The notes beneath the pieces were generated by a model, which ran no database searches, was not told where the DNA came from, and saw nothing but the letters and a program-made list of their open reading frames with translations. The translations under genes were made by a program, and so were the position numbers. From Zelopaecilomyces penicillatus (lineage: Eukaryota > Ascomycota > Sordariomycetes > Hypocreales > Pseudodiploosporaceae), in assembly GCA_005765155.1 (NCBI GenBank), contig VCCP01000001.1, positions 124,001 to 188,000 of the forward strand: a stretch of DNA of 64,000 nucleotides, written 5' to 3'. Of this stretch, positions 21,881 through 33,941 are shown in pieces; the stretch's first letter is position 1, and every line of letters begins with the position of its first letter.

Positions 21881-23187
21881 ACAGCCTGGCCCCCTGGACC
21901 TCGATCCCAACACCGTCCTTCCCGAATTCGAAAGCCAATTGATCCAGCAAGGCAAAATGCCCGTCGGCTCCCGGCGGCGGCGGATGGCCTTGCGGACGAC
22001 CAACAGCCTCCCCTTTGAGCAGCTACCCTATCAGGCCTTTCAAGATGCCCGCGCCATTCTCGCCGCCGACCGGGAAGAAAAGCTGGGAAAGATCAAGGCA
22101 GAGCTAGAGAAGATTACGAAACTCGAGGCCAAGGATGCAGGCGAAGTCAAGGGTGGGCAGCAGATGAAGGACACCAAATTGGCTAGCTTACGGAGACATG
22201 TGGCGGAACTGAAGATTTTGGCTGATATCAACGATCCTTTGGTGAAGAAGCGCTTTGAGGATGGTCTGGGTAGGTCGCTCATTTCTCTTTTCATGACGCC
22301 AATTTCAAAAAAAAATTAAAAATTGAGAGATTCTTGAATGTCCATTAAAAAACTAACCCACATGATGTTTAGGTGACATGAACAAACCCATCTACCGCCA
22401 CTACGCTGAGCAGAAATGGCGTTCCTACGATTACAAGCTCATCACCCAGCGAATCAAGCAGTTCAACATTGTGCCTGATGTTCTCCCCAAACTAGAGCCA
22501 TCTCTAGACGTACAGCTGTACTTCCGCCAGCTTAAAGTACCGCCCGGCCAGGTCGTCGAGAGCATCGTCAGCGAAAACACACCCCGGCTGCGCGTCCAGG
22601 CTTTTGACCAAGGCGAAAGACTCATTTCCATCGTCATTATCGACTCTGACGTACCCGACGTCGCCAAAGACGGCTTCTCAAAACGCTGCCACTATCTAGC
22701 TGCCAACATCCCTCTCAGTCCCACAGACACATCTATGCCCCTGAGCCGTATCCGCAGCGACGACCAGCTCGCTGTTCCCTGGCTGCCAGCATTTGCGCAA
22801 AAGGGCTCCCCCTACCACCGTCTAGGTATCTATCTCCTCGAACAGCCTGCCAATCAACGCATCGACGTCGCAAAACTGAAGGAGCTGTACGCTGCCCGCG
22901 ATGGCTTCTCACTCAAGTCATTCCGCGACAAGTTCAACCTCAAGCCCGTAGGCTTCAACATGTTCCGCTCCGAATGGGACGACAACACAGCGGCCGTCAT
23001 GGCGCGCCACGAGATTCCCGGCGCGGATGTCGAGTTCCGGCCCACGCGCGTGCATAGCCTTAAGCCGCCCGTAAAGGCCCGCGGTTGGGAAGCCAAGCGA
23101 CAAGGACCCAAGTTCCGACACCTTTGGAAGTACACCAAGCGCATCAAGGGGCTTTCCAATGCCAGGGGGTGGACCAAGAAGAGGTAG
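21729..23187 (+). CDS. MRPL35: Mitochondrial ribosomal protein mL38 (MRPL35 type, PEBP fold)
   Basis: Exons 21729-22269 and 22373-23187 (phase 1) give 451 residues. mL38 is a mitochondria-specific large-subunit protein built on a phosphatidylethanolamine-binding-protein fold. The N-terminus (MSRCQAVARPLARQLRQQ) is a typical basic presequence. An 18-residue Gln run at 35-52 follows, then LPEFESQLIQQGKMPVGSRRRR, a helical region and KPIYRHYAEQKWRSYD at the junction. The PEBP-like core includes LYFRQLKVPPGQVVES, ISIVIIDSDVPD and HYLAANIPL. The tail KFRHLWKYTKRIKG is basic, fitting rRNA contact. The poly-Gln insert is unusual for this family and probably variable between strains. Confidence 0.93.
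21831..21884 (+). repeat. CAG/CAA coding repeat (18 Gln codons)
   Basis: Mixed CAG and CAA codons in frame in the mL38 gene, just after the likely presequence. Confidence 0.95.
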
Positions 23188-24519
23188 ACGTAGTGTGGGT
23201 ATGCTTGAATGTGGCCATGTACGATATCAAATGTATCTATAGAGATGGATGGCCTGGGACGTCTGTGTAGGCAGGCATGTACAGGACAATACAACCTCCA
23301 ACATGAACAAGGTTTATTTTTTTTCCGTCACGAATCAGTGTTATCCAGGGATGGGTAGTGGCGCTGACTCGTAGTTATGCGTGTATGTTTTAGGATGAAG
23401 GTACTCATGGCTGTTAATTGTAATGACTTTTGTATTTTTGTCTTTTTATCATACTACAAGCATCTTATACCACTATGAGCAGCAGCTCACCAGTCCCAGC
23501 AAAAGAGCCATGGCCCTCTTGTACTGCCACGTCGATCCTGTTCATCCCTCATTGTCATCTCATCACCTCGTTTTCACAGGTTTTTTTTTTTTTCGTCATG
23601 CTGTTAAATCCTCATAGTTCCACATGTATAATCCCTTCCATGGACCCATGGACCCTAATAATACTTTTGTCTCTTTGCACATTTCCATGTGCCATGCCAT
23701 TTCATTACTTTACTGTTCTTGAATTAAATGAAAAACGATGAAAACATCCCAAAGGCTGAACTCAACACCCGGTATAAAGTCAACAAAGTCGCTGTTTTGC
23801 CGGAGTGGATGTCATAAATGCTGGGAATGCGGACTTTTTTCTCCTCAACAAGAACAACCCGAAGAACAAAATGTAAATAAAACGGCCGTGAAATTTTCAG
23901 CCTCTATTTGCTGGCCTAATAGCTGTTTTGCTCAAAAAGGAACACGCAACACACATACATGGTCTCTCTGTCTCTCTCTCTCCTTTTGCCTATCCAAGCA
24001 TCAAAAGAGGAAAACCATACAAGTCAAAAAGCTGCCGCCACCGTTTTTGTGTAAAGCCAACGAAGCCACCCAAGCTAAACACTCGTTTCTCATCGTCCCC
24101 TGGCCTAAAAAGAAATAATGCGATGAGAAGTAAAGAAAACTGTTGAAAATGGAAATAGAGCAAGAGACCCCCCAGCACATCAGAATGATGTGTGAACAAA
24201 ACAAACGAAATAAAAAATAATAGAGAAAGCGATGAATGTAGGCCACCATGTGATGACCCATTTGTCAAAATGACTTCCGCCAGATGAACACGGCGCTTGA
24301 AGTTAAATGACGTCTCCTAAAAATAAGAGACGGAAAGAGAAAACAAGAGTAAAAAGATATCAGGAAAAGTGAATAGAAGAATAGGCCGTTAGTTTGTGAT
24401 ATGAAGAGCCAATGTACATGAACAGATAGAAGTTAAGCCCCCTCAGGTCAGGAGCTCTGCCATCTTCAGGTTCAGAAAGTGAAAGCTTTTTTTTATTGGG
24501 TTTTGAAAGTAGGTCTCTT
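23188..24519. other. Convergent 3' region between mL38 and bZIP genes
   Basis: 1.33 kb with T- and A-homopolymers and no convincing gene. Probably the two 3' UTRs plus spacer. Confidence 0.5.
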
Positions 24520-25605
24520 TCACAGAGATTCGTCAAGAAACCTCTCATCAGGCAAGTAGTTGTACTCGAATGGTTCAACCTTGAGCTGACTTGGTGATAG
24601 GAGACCCGACTCGGGTTCCAATGAGGAAGCTGCACTATACGAGCCTATTATTGAAACAAGATTAGCTTTTAGATATTGGTGATGATGGCGATGATAAAGT
24701 AACTTACTTCTACTTGACAACGACGGTTGCTTGGCCTGACTTTCGTTTGTAATCTTCTCAACAAACTTGACAGCCTCCTGCTTGATCCAGGTAGTAATGT
24801 GCTGGTCGTTGCAGACGGCATGAGCCATGAGCTGGTTCTTCATCTGCGTCACCTCTTCAACCAGCTGCATGTACTCCATGCGCAGGGTCTCATGTCGCTG
24901 CTCCATGTCGTCCTTGGTACCCTCGAGGTCTTGAACCCATTCCTTCTTGCGTTGGCGACACTTGGAGGCGGCGATGCGGTTGCGTTCCAGGCACTCATTG
25001 CGCTTGTAGACGTCCTTGCCGCGTTTGGAGGAGGGTTTTCGGCCAGAGGATTTGGGTTGCTGCGTCTTCTTCTTGCGCTGGACGCCACTACCACTGCTGC
25101 TGCTGCTGCTGATAATGTCATATGTTGGAGGCGGAGTTGCGCTCTTGGCGGTTGCTTTCTTGGCCGTGATGGACTTTTTCCGTCCGGTGGTGGTGGTGGA
25201 TAATTTTACCTTGGCTGGGGCAGATGCTTTAGCTGGAGCCTTGGCCTTCTTGGTCTTTGTCGGTGGAACTAGGGGCGCGTCCTGGATGGTAGGAGTAAGG
25301 GTGGCTATTTGGTCGGCGTCAAAGGTAAAGGATGTGTCCAGAACGACAGGTTTGGTATTGTTATTAGTGTTGCTATTGAAGTTGGCGGCCTGAAAGTCGC
25401 CAAAGTAGTCGATGGAGCTATCTGGGGTGTAGCACGAGGCCGAGGATGGGGTTAAGAACTGCGACTGGATAGAAGAAGCGTAGGGCGAATATGTCAGACC
25501 TGGGTCGGCGATGCCATCCGGCTGGCTGAAGTCGAAAGGGCCAAAGCCAGTATTGATATGCTGAAGATCAACAAAGTGATCGAAGAAGAGCGGGCCCTGA
25601 TCCAT
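24520..25605 (-). CDS. bZIP transcription factor, ATF/CREB type
   Basis: Exons 24708-25605 and 24520-24644 give 340 residues. The 63-nt intron (GTAAGT...TAG, with a GCTAATC branch-like site) is a multiple of three and stop-free, so its retention would give 361 residues. Residues 1-110 are acidic/aromatic and Ser/Asn-rich, a likely activation region. Residues 117-200 are Lys/Pro/Ala-rich with probable nuclear-localisation signals. The basic region is ERNRIAASKCRQRKK (about 207-221), followed by a zipper of about five heptads with LEGT, LRMEYMQLVEEV and MKNQL. The ERNR-x-AASKCRQRKK signature is that of Atf1/AtfA-like stress regulators, but upstream homology boxes of AtfA are not evident, so I assign only the class. 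It has an unusually long upstream region (see 25606-34939). Confidence 0.92.
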   Translation of the reverse strand: MDQGPLFFDHFVDLQHINTGFGPFDFSQPDGIADPGLTYSPYASSIQSQFLTPSSASCYTPDSSIDYFGDFQAANFNSNTNNNTKPVVLDTSFTFDADQIATLTPTIQDAPLVPPTKTKKAKAPAKASAPAKVKLSTTTTGRKKSITAKKATAKSATPPPTYDIISSSSSSGSGVQRKKKTQQPKSSGRKPSSKRGKDVYKRNECLERNRIAASKCRQRKKEWVQDLEGTKDDMEQRHETLRMEYMQLVEEVTQMKNQLMAHAVCNDQHITTWIKQEAVKFVEKITNESQAKQPSLSSRSKLLYHRHHHQYLKANLVSIIGSYSAASSLEPESGLLSPSQLKVEPFEYNYLPDERFLDESL

Positions 25606-25662
25606 TTTTACGTGTTCGGGTGGATGTTGATGTTGTTTCCGTGTGTTCTGAGTCTCTCCCCT

Positions 25663-25682
25663 AAGAGAGAGAGAGAGAGAGA
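25663..25682. repeat. (AG)n tract in the bZIP leader
   Basis: Ten AG units, about 60 bp upstream of the bZIP ATG; pyrimidine-rich on the transcribed-sense strand. Confidence 0.85.
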
Positions 25683-26535
25683 TGAGTTGCCAAGACGCAA
25701 AGATGAGATTAAGTATGCCTCAAATATATGGTGATCAGGTTGAGATGTTGTCGATGTATGCTGTGTTACACCGTTTGAGGAGCAGAAAGTGATGGCTTGA
25801 TGGGGTATGGACTGTGTGGTGGTACAAATCGAGATATGATGCTGCAATATCTGCCGGGGCGAGGTAACACAGAAGATGGGCGCCTTTTTGAACGTGATCC
25901 CAGGTTTGATTAACTTGGCAAAGAAGATTGTTAAAAGATGGCAAAAGGAGAAGTCCAAGATGTATAACAAGCTCCAGAAGCTGTTATGTGTGTTGTGTAA
26001 TGTAATGGGTGAGTGGAAGGTGATTTTTCCACGCAACGAAGATTGCCCAAGGCGACGGTCGGTATTAGTGTCAAGGAAAAATAGTCAAAAAACGAGTGTG
26101 TGATGAGAATCCCAAAGACAGCCCAATATGTGAAATGTGATATCGAAGAGGGAAGCAACAAAAAAGCTAGATCAAGAGAGGCGGAGGTGGGTTGTCAATA
26201 TAAATCATGAAAAAGGCTCTAACAAGCGTCGAGGTGTTTATTTCTCTCTTGAGGGGGGGCTACTAAACGGGAAAAGCATCGGAAGGCGCAGAGACCAGAG
26301 GACGGGCGGGCGACTAAAATCGACAGTTGTAATGATGGGGAAACCACATTTCTATATCGGCAAGCTGCAAGGCAAGGTAGGGAGGGGGGTGTGGCACTGG
26401 CCGGCCTTTTTTTCACTTTGGCCAGGCAGGTAGACAAAAAGACAAAAGACAAGACCAGATCCATTTAGACCAGAATGGAAAGGCAATAGAGAGAGACAGA
26501 GAGAGAGATGACTCTAATCTATTCCCTGTTGGAAA

Positions 26536-26557
26536 CCCCCCCTCCCCCCCCCCCCCC
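26536..26557. repeat. Poly-C tract with one T
   Basis: 22 positions, all C except 26543. Confidence 0.9.
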
Positions 26558-26752
26558 TGGTCGATTTCAACACACACCAGATTGGGGATCAATACGCAGG
26601 AAGAAAGTAAAAAGGTATCTATCTAGGACATACCATGCGTTTCCATAAAACACACACATTGAACACATACAAGCAATATAGCCGGCGAGGTATTGTTAGT
26701 CCCCCATCTAAAAATTGTACTTACACACATCAACTAAAAAGGCCAAGGTCGT

Positions 26753-26777
26753 CCCCCCCCGACCCCCCCCCCCCCCC
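26753..26777. repeat. Poly-C tract interrupted by GA
   Basis: C8, then GA, then C15. Confidence 0.9.
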
Positions 26778-26894
26778 TTCTCTTCCCGGGAAAAGGAAAA
26801 GCGCGGACCCCCCCCTTTCAACCACACCCCGGTTGCTGTATGTTCTGTCCGCGGCCTGGCCTCCGACCGATCCGCCTGGCTATGATAGGAGGGG

Positions 26895-26914
26895 GTGTGT
26901 GTGTGTGTGTGTGT
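26895..26914. repeat. (GT)n microsatellite
   Basis: About ten GT units, next to other G-rich runs (26930-26990). Confidence 0.9.
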
Positions 26915-27901
26915 GGAGGATAAAATGACAGGGGGGGGACCAAGGCTGGGAAGGGCTATGAGGGAGGGGGGGTGCGGGGTGTGTGTGTGTATGGTATGGG
27001 GGACGGCAATGTGCTGTTGGTGGTGCTTGATTGTGTTTTGGTGTGTGTTAGTTGGGTGATTGTTACGTACAGTATGAAGTGTGTTATATGCGATGGGGGT
27101 TTATGCTTAGATAGTGTATTCTGTAGTCCATGTTTCTTTTTGTATGTTGGTGTGAAAGGTGAAAAGTGCCCAATGGATCTGGCGTTATGGCTGGAAATAC
27201 CCGCCTACGCTGTTCTCTTCTTTAGCCGCAGAAGAAAAACACGTTCCTAACACGAATTGAGTTTTATTTTTGCTCTGCTTTCCCATCAGCCATGGGGCCG
27301 CCAGCCGATCTCCCATTTATTTCCTTTTACCCAAACTGACATTTCCCCGGATAATGTCAAACAAAAGGCCCACTGCTTAGGCCATCTGCCTCCAAATGAT
27401 AGATACCTAGATACATATACCTACTACGCAGTAACTAACAACGATATCCAGCCCGTCTAAGACAAATGGGCTTCAAAAGTAAAATTACTACATCGCTGAT
27501 AGCCTTCGCCAAGGCTGTTTATCTCTTCAGATGCGTCGCGGCAACTACACAATCCGAGAGGGAGAGAGACGCTTTCGCTTGAGGCTGTAGAAGCTGGAGG
27601 CTTGTTCATCTTAATTTTGGGGCCCAAGTGGCTTTTTATGGCTGAATAGGAAAACGAGTATCATCATCTTGCTGAACCCTTGAGTATGTCGTTACACAGA
27701 GGGCTTGGATGGATGAAAGGAGGTGATGTCTGCGGTGGCTACAGTATGGTGCTGGGCAAATGACTTACACGGAGTGGGGGAACCCACAGGCACATGGAGA
27801 GGGTACAAGCATGGGAAAAAAACAAGAGTGATAAAGATGAAGATACAGATAAAGATAAAGATATTGGTAAACATTCATAGTTAAAAGTTACGAGGTTACA
27901 A

Positions 27902-27928
27902 ACACACACACACTCTCTCTCTCTCTCT
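27902..27928. repeat. (AC)n-(TC)n compound microsatellite
   Basis: About five AC units followed by eight CT units. Confidence 0.85.
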
Positions 27929-28152
27929 AGGCACCCACAGACGACACACACCCATCCCCCAGCAACGCAACGAGGCGCTTTTGCCACGTTCGAGGACAGC
28001 CATGAAGGTGTGTATTGAGTGTTAACTCTACTCTAGATACAACGCTTGTACATAGTCTTTAGTGGCTTTTTTATCATGGCTTCCCGTCAAAACCCCCCAA
28101 TCCATGTTCTTTTTCTCTCATGATCTAATGGGCTAAAGGGAGAGATATCCCA

Positions 28153-28163
28153 GGGGGGGGGGG
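28153..28163. repeat. Poly-G tract
   Basis: 11 consecutive G. Confidence 0.85.
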
Positions 28164-28260
28164 CGGAACAAGTAAAGCCTACATGGTCCAAAGGTTACAA
28201 AAACTACCACTATCTAAATACCAAAGAGAAACAGGGATATATCATGGACAGATATTCTGC

Positions 28261-28290
28261 GGGAACCAGCGGGAACCAGCGGGAACCAGC
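28261..28290. repeat. (GGGAACCAGC)3 minisatellite
   Basis: Three perfect 10-bp units. Confidence 0.95.
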
Positions 28291-28308
28291 GGGTAAAATC
28301 CTTTCCCC

Positions 28309-28386
28309 CACACACACCACGCCATCACACCACCACACACACCACGCCATCACACCACCACACACACACACATACATACATACACA
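28309..28386. repeat. CA-rich minisatellite with a duplicated unit of about 23 bp
   Basis: A CACACACCACGCCATCACAC-type unit occurs twice in tandem and runs into (CA)n and (CATA)n. Confidence 0.85.
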
Positions 28387-31300
28387 CCATCCAAGCCAAA
28401 AGGTTCAACTATTGTTGCTCATAGCATGGACGTTAACTCACTTGTAGCGTTGTGATCGCCATCTCGGTCTACAAACATTAGATTGTTGAGAGCTACTGAT
28501 TACAACCCCAAAAGTATCCGACGTCTGCGGCTAGTTTGCGTCGACCTTGGGAGCTTTTCATCCTGTAATAATCCTCGGAGACTAAAACTGGTAGCTTGTT
28601 ACGCACAACATGGCATGTTTGACCTACAGCTTTTTTTTTTGGCTACCCAGAGCTGAGCCACTTCATCATCAACCTGGTGGTGGCCTACCTACGCTCAACA
28701 GCTTGGATAAACCATGGTTCGTCGCCCAGTGGCTTGTGGATCGATACTTGTATGGATATAATCATTAGGCCATACGGGCGTAAGAGGCCCGCAAGGCATT
28801 GTCGTGTTTATAGGCCATATATTATAATCCCCCCACAAGCCGTCATAGAGTTCGCCAGGGGGCCAGGCGGGGGAAGTGATGGAACATGGTGAGCTGCGCG
28901 GAAAGGCGGCGTTTGATTCAGATTTGTCTTGGTCATGGGGAGAAAAAAGGACCTGGCGTGTTCTCTCTCTCACTCCATGACCTCGTTTTGGGGGAATCAG
29001 AGGAGAGAAATGTCAGTTTGTGCCCCTTCCCCCCCTCAGCCCTCCTCATCAACCGTCCATTTAACACCATCACCATCCGGGCAACGAGACAAAAACCACC
29101 TTCCCAACTGCCCTGGTCACGGCCATTACCCTTTGCAGTTCCCCGGCGTTTCTTCTCCTCCCATCCGTAGGAAGTGACCCCCCATTCAGGGTTTCGGCTG
29201 CTGCCAACAATCTTCCCCGGCGCATTCAGCTTAAGACCCGCTGACCCTTTCGAGTTCAGCAGCATCAGCAGCAGCAGCTGGGAGCTAGAACCGGTAAAAA
29301 ACAAACGAGACTAATTATAACCTCAAAAACAACCAGTATCACCAACATGGCAAGAACAAGGCCGTAGGGCACCGCCCTGATAACCCCCCTGGTCTCCACA
29401 ACCAGTCCCTCGGTTTTTTTCTCGAGGCTGTGTGCTGGGCTGGGCTGATTGTTGGGCCTTCTAGGCGTGGCTTGCTTTGTCCAGCTCTCTCAACTGCCAC
29501 CTATTAGCTGTCGGCGTTTGATGTAGGTAGTAGACCTGCGTGTCTATTAGCTCTCAGCTCATGTCCGTCCCAGCTCTGTCCCTGTTACGCATGTGAGCTA
29601 GTGACTCGGCCGGAAGGGACCAAGAGAACGACAGAGGGGGGTGTGGCACACACAGGTTCTGGCTCAGACAGGGCATGCTGGGCAGGTACTTGGTTGGCAT
29701 GGCGCAGTAAGGGTGGTGTTCCCGTGTATGGATATGTCACCACTTGCATGACCAGCATGAACGACGAAGCCCGCCCACTAACTGACATGCACCTAGACGC
29801 GTACCATTCTCTGGTAGGGCCATTGCTAGTATAGCAGGTAGGCAGGTCTCTGGTAGGGTGGCACTAATTCACCGGATTCCTTAAAGCCCGTTGTTCGGCG
29901 CTGGTGGCGAGCTGAGCTGCAAGCCTTTGTATTTTCCACAATTCCCATGCAGACAGGCAGACATGGACAAACCGGCGCAGACTATTCCCGGCCAGGGACC
30001 TAGGCCGTCTGGCAACGAGCCTCCTTATGCAGATGGAATCGAAAGCAGAAAAAGGAGAATGTTTGAGAAGCGGCAGGGCCCCATTGCAAATGTCCCCCAT
30101 TTTGATGTGCTAACGGGATGCCCCGTCCACGATGCACCCTCGTGGAAGGACAGATACAGCACTCGTAGCCATGGTCTGATGGGCTAACCAGCGCTAAGTT
30201 CCCAAGGGCCAAGCCACTGGCAACGTTCTTTCTCCGGTTTCCTCTCCGTAGGATCAAGGCAATATGATTGGTCCCGCTTTGATTAGCTGCAGCCAGTAGG
30301 TAGCAAAGTCAAAAGGATGGGCTTTGTGTCTGTGTGTTGTCGTAGAAGAAGGTTTCATCAGAGAAAAGGCCAAGTGGAGATGGGATTCTCGACATACGTG
30401 TGCATACAAGTCAAATAACCTTTTAGGTGCATAATGCATGCCCGCCATTGCATCCAGGGAGACATGCAACTTCCAAGGCTGCTTCAGCAAGGCCACCACC
30501 TGGCAGCAGCGTTGTCGCTGATGCTCTAGTGCCTGCGCCCTGTGACGAGCGCTATGCGCGTCCAATTTACAGGCAGCCTCTATAGCCTGCCTACAGGGAG
30601 AGGGAGGCTTGTTCATATCATTCCATGGCATGATTTTGCCTCGGACTGTCCCCCGAACCATGGTTCTGGCCAATGAATTGGGTTCTAGCTTAGATCCAGT
30701 GCTGTTGTACTTAGTGACGACAGGGCCTAGCATTGTAAAAAGTCTGCGCCATACTCGCCGAAGCCGAAAGCGACTTTTGGGAGGCGTTGGCATTAGAGAT
30801 GCAAGCTTCCCATGTTGTGTGTAGGTAGGTTGCATGGAGCTGTTGCCCCGGGGTCCTTCCAGTGGTGTGCTCCCCACTGAACCGAGGCTACAGAGGGCAA
30901 ACTCCACTGTACTGCCACCACCACAGGGCACTTCCTGCTGATCTGCACCCGCTGGACTGTCTGTATTGACGATGCATCCATGGATACGAACAACTGGACG
31001 ACAAAGAGTCTCGTTGCCTACGTAATCTGGAAACCCTCAAACTCTAAATCTTCAACCACCAACAACCAGCTTCGATTCCCATGTGCTCCCCATCCGTCTT
31101 CGCCCGTGGAAGCTTCCATCACGTTGCCATCAGGCCCATCAAAGTTACATCTGCATATCCCCGTACATATTCCCATCTGCATCTCCATCCGAATTCGCAT
31201 CTGCATCCGGCGACTGCCTGTACGTTGCGCGGCATTTCACATGCAACACAACGCAACGCAACACAGCACAGCACAATACAAACATGCAACACAGGTGCCG

Positions 31301-31680
31301 CAGCGTCGCACAAGTTACATGGGTGCCTCTGTTGTCCTCGGCACTTGACGTGCTATCGACAGGGCCCTTCGCTACACGCATAGGCCCCAACCCATCATGA
31401 AGGTACTGCGTTTTTATCCTTAGGAGTTGCAATGCCGGCTGGCTGCCTTGGATAGCAATTTGCCATGGGTTTGTGTGTTTTTGAGTAGCAAGAAAAGGGA
31501 CTTGTTGACTCATGGATCGACCAAGGCAAGCCCGTCTCTTTTGCAAATCACAGCCCCACGGCTCCCTTTGCCAGGTTCGATGAACTCCCATCGGCCAATG
31601 CAGAAACCGTTTGCAAATCGATTTTGGCGTCAACGGCGTCAACGGTTGGCCCCCCTAGTGTCAGTTGCCGTCTCGGCCCC

Positions 31681-31711
31681 TGTCCAGCGCCCCTGTCCAG
31701 CGCCCCTGTCC
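31681..31711. repeat. 13-bp tandem repeat (TGTCCAGCGCCCC)
   Basis: Just over two perfect units. Confidence 0.8.
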
Positions 31712-32686
31712 AGATGCTTCTGCTCAGTTGGCCGAACCCACGCAACTTATTGCACAGCAGAGTCCCTATACAGAACCTACACCTACCTGTGAGAGGGACG
31801 GACAGAGCGGGATAAGTCTGTTCCTACATGAGCATCAAAAGCCGCAATGCCTCCTCCATCATCAATGCCGACATGGGGTATCATCAGCACGAGGCCTTGT
31901 CTGTAGCCCATACAGGACAGATCTAGGACGTCTGGCCCTTACAGCTTTACATGTTTGAGCATGGGGATATTGGCAGATGATTTCTCAACGGTCCAATAAT
32001 GATGATGCGCACCCCAAATCACCCACAGATCTTCTTTCTCCTTGGACTCGCTCGATCATTAGGGGGGGCTGCGACAACGAAGCGGGGGAGAGCACAGCGG
32101 AAAGAGAAAAGTCCTCCCGTCGGCGGATCATTTCATATATTAAAACATGCGAAAGTAGGCGATGTCCGATTGACTTGATGATTTTCCGCGCATCTCGCAT
32201 GCTTTGATGTAGGGGGCGCAATCTATCGAGAAAGACAAGATCAAGAAAAACATATTATACAAACGTTGGCTCTACCGGCAGTCCGAAGATCAATATGGGA
32301 GCGACCCAGCCAACCAAATCTCACAGATCACCCAGGATACACAGACCAAAAACCTGCTACCTAGGTACCCTACCCTAATCAATATATCCATCTACCACTA
32401 CCTTGGTTTACCTGCCCACCTTGGCAGGTCAAAGACTCAACCACAAAGGCGTGGTCCACAGACTCGACCTCGACTCTTCGGCCATGGGCCAATCCAGCAG
32501 CGCTGTGTGCATGTGAACCTATAGGCGTCACGACTCCGAAGGCAGACAGCCATGCAGAGCATCGCTCGATCCAATGAAACCCCCTTGTGTGGTCTCTTGG
32601 GTAAGGGTTTATCCTTTGAGAAAGACTACGTGATTGGGCTATAAAACAGACAGAGGCCGTTGTGCATGCATGTGAATGTGTTTGTT

Positions 32687-32709
32687 TGTGTGTGTGTGTG
32701 TGTGTGTGT
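32687..32709. repeat. (TG)n microsatellite
   Basis: About 11 units. Confidence 0.9.
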
Positions 32710-33023
32710 CCTACTTTACGGGTATACTTCGTATCACCAGAAACACATGGCAACAGGCAACATGCCTGCCTTATATGGTAGATTTGTGTACAAAAGACCT
32801 ACGCCCATTAGCACGAATCCGTTGTATTGTGCAGAATTGCTGTATATATATAAACAAGATATCTATATACATGTGTATAATGTGTGTGTGATATATGTGA
32901 CAGGATAGTAATTAGTTGCAACTCGCTCCTTACCAGCTATCGCGACCAGCATCTAGACCGGCCGAGCTATTCGGCAGACCAGGCTCAACATGGACAACTT
33001 TTGTTATTTCATTAATATCCACC

Positions 33024-33043
33024 CACACACACACACACACACC
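33024..33043. repeat. (CA)n microsatellite
   Basis: About ten units. Confidence 0.9.
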
Positions 33044-33352
33044 ACATAGATAGATATATTCACATACCTACGTACTACGTACACACACAGACATTTACAT
33101 TAATGGGATAAAACATTGACATACCATAGTACACCAACAACCAACGCTACGAAATAGACTTTGGCCTCGCAGCAACATAATGGCAAAAAGCCCACGCAAC
33201 TTTCGCTCTCGCTCCCTCCCCTATCCTTCCTTTCCCTTCCTTGGAGCATCATTCTCAGCACCGTCGCTTCATATCAAACCCGCTAGGCACGTAATCATAC
33301 ATGACACCAGCCAACTTGGCAAACGTGGTTTTCCTGGCTCTTTTTTTCTATG

Positions 33353-33364
33353 CCCCCCCCCCCC
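33353..33364. repeat. Poly-C tract
   Basis: 12 consecutive C. Confidence 0.85.
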
Positions 33365-33520
33365 TTCGCTTTCTCCTTTTCGATCTTGGCTCCTGGAGCT
33401 AAGTCACAGTAGGCTGTGGGAATGATAAGACAGTCCGGTCTCTTTTCCAAATCTAATACATCAGCGGCTCTCGCAGCAACCTAATTAGTAGCTACCTTAG
33501 CTAGCCCAGTCTAACTGCAC

Positions 33521-33544
33521 AGCTACACAGCTACACAGCTACAC
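33521..33544. repeat. (AGCTACAC)3 tandem repeat
   Basis: Three perfect 8-bp units. Confidence 0.9.
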
Positions 33545-33930
33545 CCCCCCAAAAAGGGCCCAGCGAGTTGAGCCCAGCGATCTACCCAGCCCCAAACCTG
33601 CCTACCCTCAAGACGAAGCAATCTGAAGGCCAACTCCCACTAGGAAAGGAGAGGGCTTCGATGGTAGCTCACAGACCGGTTAGATTTGAACGGGACCTAG
33701 GTGCTTGGTATTACTGCCTTGCCCACCTCCCCCCAATCGGCCAAGATAGAAATCGCCGGTGGGTTTCGGATGCGCCCTCTACAGTACAATCGTCTCTGAT
33801 CCCCTCATCGCCCAGCCCTATTTCTTTAGCGCCACCGGGTGGCTTTGCTCATCAGCCCTCTCACCGGTGTATACGCCATCACAGTGGGGGCCCTCTTTCT
33901 GAAGCTCCCGCCCCCTGGGTATTGGTAAAA

Positions 33931-33941
33931 GGGGGGGGGGG
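33931..33941. repeat. Poly-G tract
   Basis: 11 consecutive G. Confidence 0.85.

Noticed and set aside
21740..22018. Poly-Leu, poly-Cys and poly-Ala/Thr frames
   Set aside because: Shadows of the CAG/CAA repeat inside the mL38 exon.
28258..28390. Tandem GGGAACCAGC and CA-rich repeats as a CRISPR-like array
   Set aside because: Units are directly adjacent without unique spacers, and the genome is fungal; they are minisatellites.
30254..30931. 225-codon frame in the gene-free region
   Set aside because: GTG start, no recognisable domain, no low-ambiguity splice sites, and it is overlapped by other frames of similar quality.
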